From NCBI RefSeq assembly GCF_003049645.1, contig NZ_PYWK01000002.1, positions 186,001-250,000 on the forward strand: 64,000 nt of DNA, given 5' to 3'. This document shows positions 26,391 to 33,888 of the stretch, in pieces. The notes under the pieces were generated by a model, which saw only the letters and a program-made list of their open reading frames with translations, ran no database searches and was not told the DNA's origin. How positions within the stretch are numbered: the stretch's first letter is position 1; each line of letters begins with the position of its first letter. The position numbers and the translations under genes are program-made. This DNA is from Metasolibacillus fluoroglycofenilyticus (lineage in GTDB: Bacteria > Bacillota > Bacilli > Bacillales_A > Planococcaceae).

Positions 26391-26840
26391 TAAAGTGAAA
26401 CTCCAATCCGTGGAGGCTTTTCTCCACGGATTGTTAGTTGAACCAATCGGGCTTTTACGGGCAGTTGTTCTCCCACTTATCCTTTAACCGCTTTTCACTT
26501 AAGTCTGAAAGTGGGAGGCTTACTGCCCGTTAATGCGGGATAAAGTGAAACTTCAATCTGTGGAGGCTTTTCTCCACGGATTGTTAGTTGAACCAGTCGG
26601 GCTTTTACGGGCAGTTGACCTCCCACTTATCCTTCAGCCGATTTTCACTTAAGTCTGGAAGTCGGAGGTTTACTGCCCGTTAATGCGGGATAAAGTGAAA
26701 CTCCAATCCATGGAGGTTTTTCTCCACGGATTGTTAGTTGAACCAATCGGGCTTTTACGGGCAGTTGTTCTCCCACTTATCCTTTAGCCGTTTTTCACTT
26801 AAGTCTGAAAGTGGGAGGCTTACTGCCCGTTAATGCGGGA
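26391..26840 (-). repeat. Three exact 150-bp tandem repeats with RNA-like hairpins
   Basis: Units begin with TAAAGTGAAA at 26391, 26541 and 26691, an exact 150-bp period. Each contains an 11-bp stem (AATCCGTGGAG/CTCCACGGATT, 6-nt loop). Each also has a nested stem CGGGCAGT/ACTGCCCG enclosing CTCCCACTT/AAGTGGGAG. Differences between units partly preserve pairing (for example TTCTCC/GGAGGC against ACCTCC/GGAGGT). The array lies between a consensus minus-strand promoter (27026-27055) and the ygcW-like gene, so it would be transcribed as leader RNA. Confidence 0.9.
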
Positions 26841-26981
26841 TAAATTTGCAAACTACTAGCATGACAAAATTCAATATCCTTATAATTCATCTAATTTACC
26901 TTTCAATGATTAATGGCTTTTCTATTTCTCAAGCCATCATGCCCATGTCTTATCCTCCACTTCTTAAATCAAGTAAAATAA

Positions 26982-26996
26982 GTTCGTAATATGAAC
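26982..26996. promoter_or_regulatory. IclR-type operator 1 (ygcW side)
   Basis: GTTCGTAATATGAAC, a 15-bp palindrome whose reverse complement (GTTCATATTACGAAC) matches operator 2 closely. It is separated by 29 nt from the -10 box of the minus-strand promoter, exactly as operator 2 is from its own. Confidence 0.75.
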
Positions 26997-27025
26997 ATAT
27001 TTTTCGCAATTTGATTATTGATGAA

Positions 27026-27055
27026 ATTATAAGACTATTTCGTAAATACTGTCAA
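27026..27055 (-). promoter_or_regulatory. Consensus promoter reading toward the ygcW-like operon
   Basis: Minus strand TTGACA (27055-27050), an 18-nt spacer, TATAAT (27031-27026). Both hexamers are perfect. The transcript would run about 700 nt through operator 1 and the three 150-bp repeats before the SDR start. Confidence 0.8.
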
Positions 27056-27091
27056 TATAGAAAAAAGCCAAAAAATAAAGAAAAAAATAGA

Positions 27092-27121
27092 TTGACGAAG
27101 ATAAATTATACAGTTTATACT
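27092..27121 (+). promoter_or_regulatory. Promoter for the ABC importer operon
   Basis: TTGACG (27092-27097), an 18-nt spacer, TATACT (27116-27121). Operator 2 starts 29 nt after the -10 box. Confidence 0.65.
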
Positions 27122-27150
27122 TTTGTAAAGTTGCAAAATACGAATAACTA

Positions 27151-27165
27151 GTTCATTATGCGAAC
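27151..27165. promoter_or_regulatory. IclR-type operator 2 (ABC importer side)
   Basis: GTTCATTATGCGAAC, a 15-bp near-palindrome resembling the GTTC...GAAC/GCAC sites of the PcaR/PobR branch of IclR regulators. It is paired with operator 1 at identical promoter spacing. An IclR gene ends this operon. Confidence 0.75.
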
Positions 27166-27202
27166 TTATTATTCTGAATATTATAATTATTAGGAGGTAT
27201 GT

Positions 27203-27823
27203 ATGGGCTATTTATTCAACAATTTGAACAGTATATTGAAGCTGTTAGGCGAGCACCTATTTTTAACCTTTGCTAGTTTAGGCATTGCACTTATTGTCGC
27301 GATTCCAATAGGCGTTTTAGTTTTGAAATACCGACGCTTCCACACACCTATTACATCGCTCTTAGGATTAATTTACACAATCCCTAGCTTAGCTTTGTTT
27401 GCAACATTAATTCCTTATACAGGATTAGGAAAAACAACTGCCATTATTGGGCTTGTTGCCTATAGTCAAATGATTTTAGTACGTAATATTGTTGCTGCGA
27501 TTGATGGAATTGACCCATTAATTATTGAATCTGCAAAAGGGATGGGCATGACTAAATGGCAGATTTTAAGAAGAATCGAAGTACCACTTGCCGTCCCTGT
27601 CGTACTAGCTGGTATTCGAGTTGCAACTGTTTCTATTATTTCTATCGCATCTATAGCTGCTTGGATTGGTGCTGGCGGTCTCGGCTCTTTAATTTTCCAA
27701 GGCTTGCGCTCACAGCATACAGAGAAAATTATTGCAGGTACAATCTCAATTGCTTTACTAGCTATCCTTGCAGATATTATTTTCAGAATGCTTGATAAAG
27801 CGTTTAGACCAAAGATTAGTTAA
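27203..27823 (+). CDS. Osmoprotectant/quaternary-amine-type ABC permease (OpuCB-like)
   Basis: A 206-residue inner-membrane permease of the ProW/OpuCB family with about six membrane segments. The coupling-loop signature is ESAKGMGMTKWQILRRIEVPLA and the GAGGLGSLIFQGL segment is typical. AGGAGGT precedes the ATG. First gene of a five-gene operon with a second permease, a solute-binding lipoprotein, an ATPase and an IclR regulator. The family imports glycine betaine, choline, carnitine and similar compounds, but the IclR link suggests a catabolic substrate. Confidence 0.88.
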   Translation: MGYLFNNLNSILKLLGEHLFLTFASLGIALIVAIPIGVLVLKYRRFHTPITSLLGLIYTIPSLALFATLIPYTGLGKTTAIIGLVAYSQMILVRNIVAAIDGIDPLIIESAKGMGMTKWQILRRIEVPLAVPVVLAGIRVATVSIISIASIAAWIGAGGLGSLIFQGLRSQHTEKIIAGTISIALLAILADIIFRMLDKAFRPKIS

Positions 27824-27838
27824 AGGGGGGTGAATAAT

Positions 27839-28474
27839 TTGCTATTTACCGAAATAAAAAATTATTTTGCAACAAATTCAACAACATTTTATACAAATTT
27901 AGGTTCACATATTCTGCTAAGTTTAACCGCCATTTTAATTGCTATTGTCATTTGCGTACCTCTCGGCATTTGGATTTCAAGGAAAGTAAATATAGCACCT
28001 TTTGTAATAGATATTATTAATATGATTCGCGTTGTTCCTAGTCTCGCTATACTAGCACTAGCACTTCCTATTTTAGGTGTTGGTTTTAAACCCGCTGTGT
28101 TAGCGCTTACAATTTTAGCGTGTCCACCGATTATCATTAATACTTATATTGCTTTCCGTGATATTAATCCGAATATTCGAGAAGCAGCGTATGGAATGGG
28201 AATGACTAAACTCCAAACGATTTTTAAAATTGAATTACCGCTAGCGCTCCCCATTGTATTAACGGGTATTCGTACGGCAAATGTTGAAGTTATAGCAAGT
28301 GCTACATTAGCTGTCATGATTGGAGGTGGTGGTTTAGGAAACTATATTATTAGTGGCGTAGGGATGATGAGCCAAAGTATTTTATTACTCGGGGCTGTCC
28401 CAGTAGCAATTTTAGCCATATCAAGTGAGTTTATTTTAAGTTTTATTCAAAAAAAGCTCGTATTCTACAACTAA
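27839..28474 (+). CDS. ABC permease (OpuCD-like)
   Basis: The second permease of the importer, 211 residues from TTG 27839. A GTG at 27830 overlaps the AAAGGGGGG ribosome binding site, so TTG, 8 nt after it, is the better start. The EAAYGMGMTKLQTIFKIELP coupling motif and about six membrane segments are visible. It forms a heterodimeric channel with the preceding permease, as in OpuCB-OpuCD. Confidence 0.87.
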   Translation: MLFTEIKNYFATNSTTFYTNLGSHILLSLTAILIAIVICVPLGIWISRKVNIAPFVIDIINMIRVVPSLAILALALPILGVGFKPAVLALTILACPPIIINTYIAFRDINPNIREAAYGMGMTKLQTIFKIELPLALPIVLTGIRTANVEVIASATLAVMIGGGGLGNYIISGVGMMSQSILLLGAVPVAILAISSEFILSFIQKKLVFYN

Positions 28475-28496
28475 TATTTTAGGAGGATTTACTATT

Positions 28497-29417
28497 ATGA
28501 AATTTAAAAAGCTTATTCTAATATTTATCACAGTAATGACTATTTCAGTTTTATCTGCTTGCTCTTCTAAATCAGGTGATTCAGACCAACCAACAGTTAT
28601 TGTCGGTTCAAAAGACAACACGGAAAATCAACTGATGGGTGAAATGTATGCGCAAATATTAGAAGATGAGGGCATCAAAGTAGAGCGTAAATTGTTTTTA
28701 GGTGGTACAAATCCAACATATGAAGCGCTGAAAAAAGGAGATTTAAGCATCTATCCTGAATATACAGGGACAGCATTAACAGTGATGTTCCAACAGCCAG
28801 TGGAGCGTGACCAAGAAAAGGTTTTAAATTATGTACGTGAAGAATTCAAAAAAATCGGCTTAGAGTACTTAGAGCCCGCAGCACACAACAGCACATATGG
28901 CTTTGCAATGAAAAAGGACTTAGCATCACAGCTCGGAATCGAAACATTTAGTGATTTAGCTGACAATGCAAATAGCTTAATATTATCTTTCCCACAAGAA
29001 TTCGATTTACGCGAGGATGGCTTATTAGGTCTTCAAAAACTATATGCTGACCAAGGTGGCTTCACTTTTAAAAAGCAATTCCAAATCGACTATAACTTAC
29101 GCTACCAACCATTATTAGAAGATGAATCTGATGTAACAGTAGTCATTGGTACAGATGGCCAAATTAGCGGTTACGATTTAAAGTTACTTGCAGATGAACA
29201 AGACTTCTTCCCTGCATACAATGTTGCCCCATTGATTCGCGAAGATATTTTAAAAGCTTACCCATCCATCCAACAGCGCTTAGACGAACTTGCTCCATTA
29301 TTAACAGATGAAGCGGTTCAAAAAATGAATTGGCAAATTGATGGCGATGCAAAGGAAGAAGTAGAAGATGTAGCAACAGCATTTTTAAAAGAACATAACT
29401 TATTAAAAAATAATTAA
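28497..29417 (+). CDS. Solute-binding lipoprotein (OpuCC-like)
   Basis: A 306-residue extracellular substrate-binding protein. A signal peptide with lipobox (VLSAC, Cys22) anchors it to the membrane. It has the family motifs VGSKDNTENQLMGEMYAQ and LSIYPEYTGTALTV; in OpuCC-type proteins the conserved tyrosines form the cage for quaternary ammonium groups. AGGAGG lies upstream. Ligand unknown. Confidence 0.88.
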   Translation: MKFKKLILIFITVMTISVLSACSSKSGDSDQPTVIVGSKDNTENQLMGEMYAQILEDEGIKVERKLFLGGTNPTYEALKKGDLSIYPEYTGTALTVMFQQPVERDQEKVLNYVREEFKKIGLEYLEPAAHNSTYGFAMKKDLASQLGIETFSDLADNANSLILSFPQEFDLREDGLLGLQKLYADQGGFTFKKQFQIDYNLRYQPLLEDESDVTVVIGTDGQISGYDLKLLADEQDFFPAYNVAPLIREDILKAYPSIQQRLDELAPLLTDEAVQKMNWQIDGDAKEEVEDVATAFLKEHNLLKNN

Positions 29418-29450
29418 CGTCAATCTATTTGATATGAATGGAGGTTCAAA

Positions 29451-30437
29451 ATGAGTATCGTCTATAAAAATTTGTGCAAACAATATCCAAATGCACAAGC
29501 TCCTGCCGTAAATAATATTAATTTAACGATTAATGAGGGCGAATTCATCGTATTTTTAGGTCCTTCTGGTTGTGGAAAAACAACATTATTAAAAATGACG
29601 AATCGAATTTATGAACTGACTTCAGGCTCTATTGAAATAAATGGACAAGATGTAATGAAATTTAAGCCAGAGGAGCTTCGCCGACAAATTGGATACGTTA
29701 TTCAACAGAATGGCTTATTTCCTCATATGACGATAGAACAAAATATTTCAGTTGTCCCACAATTATTAAAATGGGAACAAGAAGCAATAACGAAACGGGT
29801 AGATGAGCTTTTAACATTAGTTCATCTCGACCCTAATCAATTTAGAAAGCGCTATCCAAACCAGCTTTCGGGAGGTCAGCAGCAACGTGTAGGTATTGCC
29901 CGCGCAATGGCCGCTAATCCTTCGATTTTACTAATGGATGAGCCATTTGGAGCAATTGATGCGATTACACGAACTAGCCTGCAAGATGAACTGCATAAAA
30001 TTCAGCGTCAATTGAAGCAAACGATTCTATTTGTCACTCATGATGTAGATGAAGCAATCAGATTAGCAGACCGAATCATTATTATGGAAAAAGGGGAAAT
30101 TGTACAATTCGATACACCGTATGAAATCATTACAAATCCCCGAACTGAATTTGTCAAAAAATTAGTTGGCAATCGCGATATTTACCGACGTATGAATCTT
30201 CTTCGCTTATGTGATATAATAAATTATTCGAGCAGTAGTGAGTTAAGCTCCGTATTTTTCGAGGATGGATTCCATATAAATACTTCTGTTAAAGACGTTT
30301 TCGCAAGGTTTGTAGAAACAGGTAAAAAAGAGTTTACTATTTATGATGATACGAATACAAAAATTGATACGATTTCTTTTGATCAATTATTAATGGCTTT
30401 AACACTTGATGAGAGTCAATCACCTTCACTACTATGA
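29451..30437 (+). CDS. ABC importer ATPase (OpuCA-like, reduced CBS tail)
   Basis: A 328-residue ATP-binding subunit: Walker A GPSGCGKTTLLK, signature LSGGQQQRVGIARAM, Walker B ILLMDEPFGA, H-loop VTHD. Osmoregulatory OpuCA proteins are about 380 residues with two CBS domains. Here only about 85 residues follow the ATPase core and they do not look like a full CBS pair. That suggests loss of the ionic-strength sensor, and supports a nutrient-uptake rather than osmoprotection role. Confidence 0.88.
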   Translation: MSIVYKNLCKQYPNAQAPAVNNINLTINEGEFIVFLGPSGCGKTTLLKMTNRIYELTSGSIEINGQDVMKFKPEELRRQIGYVIQQNGLFPHMTIEQNISVVPQLLKWEQEAITKRVDELLTLVHLDPNQFRKRYPNQLSGGQQQRVGIARAMAANPSILLMDEPFGAIDAITRTSLQDELHKIQRQLKQTILFVTHDVDEAIRLADRIIIMEKGEIVQFDTPYEIITNPRTEFVKKLVGNRDIYRRMNLLRLCDIINYSSSSELSSVFFEDGFHINTSVKDVFARFVETGKKEFTIYDDTNTKIDTISFDQLLMALTLDESQSPSLL

Positions 30438-30463
30438 AATAAAAGGTGGGAAGCAAATTTGTT

Positions 30464-31243
30464 ATGAATAATCGTATGAATAAAATCGAAGGCCCTACAG
30501 TACAGGCAGTGGATCGAGCAATTTCTTTACTAAAAATTATTGCAAATAATCGTTCTCCTATTCAATTAGCAGATTTAGTTAGTGCAACAGGCATGAATCG
30601 TACTACAGTTTGGCGCATGCTATCAACACTAGAAAGCCATAACTTAATCGAAAGAGACCCTTTAACGAAAGGCTATCAAATAGGCTATGAAATCATTCGA
30701 TTAGCGGCAAACACGGATAATTATAGTCATTTAATTCGTCGTGCATTACCTAGTATGGAGCGATTACGTGATTTCTTCCAAGAATCTGTCTTGTTAGGTG
30801 TTCCTAAGTCATCACAAATACTGACGGTTGAACAAATTAATCCATCCCATAGTATTCGTATTGCAGATTATGTAAATGAAATGTCACCACTACACTCTTC
30901 TTCTAATGGAAAGTTATTTTTAAGCAGTTGGTCAGAAGAAGAATTAAATATTTACTTAGAAAAACCATTAAAACAAGTGACACCCTTTACAATGACAGAC
31001 CCGCAGGAGCTCAAAAAAGAGCTGCAAATCATTCGTGAACGCGGCTTCGGAACAACCTTTGGCGAACTCGATGAAAATGAAAATGGCATCTCAACCCCCA
31101 TTCTCGACTCGGAAGGCAATATGATTGCTTTTCTTTCAATCGCTGGACCGGGCTTCCGTTTTACCCGAGACAAAGTTATGTCTGCCGGTGTTCGTGCCGT
31201 CCACGAAGCAAATGAAATTTCAAAAAGTCTTAATCTTCCATAA
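30464..31243 (+). CDS. IclR-family transcriptional regulator
   Basis: A 259-residue regulator with an N-terminal winged helix-turn-helix (about 10-65: GMNRTTVWRMLSTLESHNLI) and a C-terminal IclR effector domain (LHSSSNGKLFLSSW, GFGTTFGELDENENGIS). The frame opens with GTG at 30446, but that overlaps the ribosome binding site AGGTGGGA, so ATG 30464 is preferred. Last gene of the importer operon. It most likely binds the twin 15-bp palindromes at 26982 and 27151, controlling both this operon and the divergent ygcW-like operon. Confidence 0.88.
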   Translation: MNNRMNKIEGPTVQAVDRAISLLKIIANNRSPIQLADLVSATGMNRTTVWRMLSTLESHNLIERDPLTKGYQIGYEIIRLAANTDNYSHLIRRALPSMERLRDFFQESVLLGVPKSSQILTVEQINPSHSIRIADYVNEMSPLHSSSNGKLFLSSWSEEELNIYLEKPLKQVTPFTMTDPQELKKELQIIRERGFGTTFGELDENENGISTPILDSEGNMIAFLSIAGPGFRFTRDKVMSAGVRAVHEANEISKSLNLP

Positions 31244-31253
31244 TTATAGAGAG

Positions 31254-31297
31254 GTGTCTGAAAAACATGGGAACGCACTGCTTTTCAGACACTTTTT
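31254..31297 (+). terminator. Terminator of the importer-IclR operon
   Basis: GTGTCTGAAAA pairs with TTTTCAGACAC across a 17-nt loop, followed by TTTTTG. Confidence 0.8.
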
Positions 31298-31479
31298 GTT
31301 TTTATCGAAAGAGCTAACGTTTAGAAAATCATATGCCGTTATAAAAGATTGCAAACATGGATTTTCAAACCGTTTCTTGCAATTATCAATTACGCCTCTC
31401 TTCCAGATTATTTCAAGGAAGTTGAATTAAAACCATCACAACATGCACCAGCGGTTAACTGACCTGCATCATGCAAAGC

Positions 31480-31740
31480 TCCCTTCAAAATCTGTAACAT
31501 CCACTGGCGCTTAGACCTACACGATGTTAGACACTTAGTTCCTGTTACGGGACGTACTTAGCTCCTCATTATCAGCGGGTGTTTGAACAGCCACTGAAAC
31601 AAGTCTAATGCTTGCATTCATCTTGTCACTTATAGAAGTGGGAGATTTCTGTAGCTATCGGTATAAAAATAATATACTCCTGCGGTTACTCGTCGCAAAT
31701 AACTTGTGCTCCTGCGGTTACTCGTCGCAAATAACTTTGC
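31480..31740 (+). repeat. Dispersed repeat family C (copy 2) plus two family 2 motifs
   Basis: It shares the block order of the copy at 18940. It ends with two direct copies, 32 bp apart (31677 and 31709), of CTCCTGCGGTTACTCGTCGC. The remainder of the 31298-31953 gap is AT-rich with no coding frame. Confidence 0.65.
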
Positions 31741-31970
31741 TAATAGCAGTTAAAATTACAAATGGAAAAATGATTTTATCGTAATTTTCTCGTTTATAAG
31801 TCTTATTAATCGACTAAATAAATCTTACTTTTTTCTAAAAACTAATCATTAAAATATCCTTTCACCATAAATGAACCATTATAGTATACATAACATTATT
31901 AAGGACACTATATTAGTACATATTTTCTGGTACAAGTTCACTAATCTTAGTACTAGGAGAGGTGAACACT

Positions 31971-32327
31971 ATGTCCAAACTGAATATTTTACTGGGAACT
32001 CAAATAAAACGCTATCGAAAACGTAAAAACCTTACTCAGGAGCAATTAGGTGAGAGGGCGGGTATAACACGACCACGTATTTCTGAAATAGAACGAGGAG
32101 TTGCTAATTTAACAATTAGCACTTTAGAAAATATACTTAATGCTTTAGAAATTGATTTACACGAACTTTTCAATTTTGGGGATGTAGCGAAATCACCAGA
32201 TATTGAAACAAAGGAAACGTTGATATATTATCAGCAAGAGCTATTAAAGGGGCTTTCCACTAAAGAAATCCAATACATTTACAACACAACAAAAGAATTT
32301 ATAGCCACTCTAAACGAGAAAAAATAA
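31971..32327 (+). CDS. XRE-family HTH regulator
   Basis: A 118-residue DNA-binding protein with a Cro/C1-type helix-turn-helix at residues 7-60 (IKRYRKRKNLTQEQLGERAG, then ISEIERGVANLTISTLENIL) and a short helical C-terminus that resembles SinR-type oligomerisation regions. ATG 31971 follows AGGAGAGG; the GTG at 31962 lies within that site. Monocistronic, between repeat elements. Target unknown. Confidence 0.85.
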   Translation: MSKLNILLGTQIKRYRKRKNLTQEQLGERAGITRPRISEIERGVANLTISTLENILNALEIDLHELFNFGDVAKSPDIETKETLIYYQQELLKGLSTKEIQYIYNTTKEFIATLNEKK

Positions 32328-32390
32328 CGGCTATTTCAAGAAGAATTACTATTTTACGTGTGCATTCTTAAAAAGGAGAGGTAGCGTGGG

Positions 32391-32592
32391 GCTGTCCAAA
32401 AAGCCGTGCATAGCCGGCATTTTGGACAGTAGCGATGATGCTTCGCAAAATGTTGATTCATATAAATAGAAAACGCCTCTTTTAAAAATGGGATGAACAT
32501 TGGCTTTAGCAGTGTTATCCTTCAGTAAAAGGGAAGCGATGAAAACACTGATTTCAATGCGGTGGCAAAACAAAATGGACTTTTCGGACAAC
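32391..32592 (+). repeat. Dispersed repeat family 1, full copy with inverted termini
   Basis: A 202-bp element. The left end GCTGTCCAAAAAG and the reverse complement of the right end, GTTGTCCGAAAAG, form a 13-bp imperfect terminal inverted repeat. The left end is also a strong hairpin (CTGTCCAAAAAGCCG/CCGGCATTTTGGACAG). No open frame. MITE-like in size and ends; related copies are at 13081, 17040, 22329 and 59064. Confidence 0.75.
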
Positions 32593-32613
32593 TTCTTAGC
32601 CCTCCTCCCTTAT

Positions 32614-33351
32614 TTAAGGTAAAATTGCAAATGAGCGCACTGGGAAGCCAGATGCTTTTTCCGGCTTTGGTACGATATTAAAAATAACGGCTCCCTTTGC
32701 TGGAAGCTGATCTAAATTGGTTAATAGCTCGATTTGATACGTATCTTGCTCAAGTACAAAATATTCTCCCTCAAGCTTACCATTTCTGAGGAAATCTGCA
32801 GCAGAATCAGTATCAAATGTTTCATGTCCAACAGCACTCACTTTACGCTCTTTAAATAAAAACTGTAGTGCCTCTAAACCCCAGCCTGGAATATGATTAT
32901 TCCCTTCCTTATCTTTGTTATTAAATGCTTCTTTATCCGGCCAGCGCTTACTCCAATCTGTGCGCAAGGCAACAAATGTACCTGCTTCAATTTCACCATG
33001 CTCAGCCTCGAACGCTAAAATATCCTGTACACTTAAAGTGAAATCATTATCTTCCTTCGCTTCCTTTGACTTATCAATAACAACGAGTGGTAGCACAAGC
33101 TCCTTCAAATTTAACTCATCTAAGTAGCGTGTATCACGCACGAAATGAATCGGTGGGTCAATATGTGTACCATATTGACCTGGGAATGAAAATTGCTGCG
33201 CAAAAAAACCTTCATCATGTGAAAACAGCGTTTCAAACTTCGCATCCTCAAACATGAAAAAATGAGGGGAATCTGGCCCGAATGTATGTGTTAAATCCAC
33301 CCATTTCTTCCCCTTTAATACTTCAATTGCCTGTAGTAAATCATTTGTCAT
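32614..33351 (-). CDS. Cyclase-family (KynB-like) metal-dependent hydrolase
   Basis: A 245-residue putative cyclase/arylformamidase-fold protein. The metal-binding motif HxGTHxDxPxH is seen as GQYGTHIDPPIHF, with a second segment VGHETFDTDSA. The family includes kynurenine formamidase and isatin hydrolase, but no tryptophan genes are nearby. The gene is preceded by a SAM-I riboswitch, so its expression should rise when S-adenosylmethionine is low. That points to a sulfur or methionine-related substrate or a salvage role. Function otherwise unknown. Confidence 0.85.
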   Translation of the reverse strand: MTNDLLQAIEVLKGKKWVDLTHTFGPDSPHFFMFEDAKFETLFSHDEGFFAQQFSFPGQYGTHIDPPIHFVRDTRYLDELNLKELVLPLVVIDKSKEAKEDNDFTLSVQDILAFEAEHGEIEAGTFVALRTDWSKRWPDKEAFNNKDKEGNNHIPGWGLEALQFLFKERKVSAVGHETFDTDSAADFLRNGKLEGEYFVLEQDTYQIELLTNLDQLPAKGAVIFNIVPKPEKASGFPVRSFAILP

Positions 33352-33375
33352 TGTACATCCCTGCTTTCTTTAAAA

Positions 33376-33406
33376 TAAAAAAGCCCCCTTTTTACAAAGA
33401 GAGCTT
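33376..33406 (-). terminator. Riboswitch-controlled terminator
   Basis: Minus strand AAGCTCTCTTT pairs (with G-U pairs) with AAAGGGGGCTT, followed by TTTTTT. It lies between the SAM aptamer and the cyclase-family gene, as in S-box transcription attenuation. Confidence 0.75.
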
Positions 33407-33426
33407 CGATTCCTATTAATCGTTTA

Positions 33427-33531
33427 CGCTCATCTTTAAGGCTATCGCCTATTGGAATTAGCACCATACTACATGTAGCTGGTTGCTGAGACGTCATCGG
33501 GCCAAATCCCTCAATCTCTCTTGATAAGCTA
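33427..33531 (-). ncRNA. SAM-I (S-box) riboswitch aptamer
   Basis: The minus strand reads CTTATCAAGAGAG, then GAGGGATTTGGCCCGATGA, a CAGCAACC segment and ATGGTGCTAATTCC, and closes with GATGAG, which pairs with CTTATC as P1. These are the conserved S-box elements in the right order. About 105 nt. Binding SAM should favour the terminator at 33376-33406. Confidence 0.92.
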
Positions 33532-33545
33532 TGAAATTATTTTTT

Positions 33546-33574
33546 ATTGTAGCATATCCCTTCTTATCCTACAA
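33546..33574 (-). promoter_or_regulatory. Promoter of the SAM riboswitch transcript
   Basis: TTGTAG (33574-33569), a 17-nt spacer, TACAAT (33551-33546) on the minus strand, just upstream of the aptamer. The rest of the gap up to 33888 shows only an AT-rich stretch with a short palindrome at about 33729-33746. Confidence 0.65.
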
Positions 33575-33888
33575 GTTTTATATGAATTAATTTTTTAATT
33601 TATTCCTCTTACTCTCAGGGTGCTTTTTAGATAAAGGATAAATTATCGCTACTACAATAATTGGGCAAATTTCCTCTTATGCCTTTCCATATGCTAAATT
33701 CGGCATATTTTATATAAAATACTCCTATTATCTCTCGAGATAATTATTCCTTTGTACCCTATATATTACTACTATGTAAAAACAAATATTTCCATTGCTT
33801 GAACCTATCTAGAATAAAAGCAATGATTATGAAATTATTCGCTAAAGTTAAGCACCATAAAAACTTCTTTGGCAAAAACAACGTCAGT

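Noticed and set aside
26391..26840. Reading the 150-bp tandem repeats as a second CRISPR array
   Set aside because: The whole 150 bp is repeated with no unique spacers.
27203..30437. Naming the ABC importer opuC (osmoprotection)
   Set aside because: The ATPase lacks a clear CBS pair and the operon carries an IclR gene sharing operators with a catabolic operon, so I keep only OpuC-like.
32391..32592. Family 1 element as a plain terminator
   Set aside because: The hairpin is only its left 40 bp. The full 200 bp with inverted ends recurs elsewhere, so a repeat element explains more.
33597..33690. A short hydrophobic peptide frame (IIVVAIIYPLSKK) between the response regulator and the SAM leader
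   Set aside because: No acceptable start codon next to the GAGG site and only about 25 codons, so not enough support.
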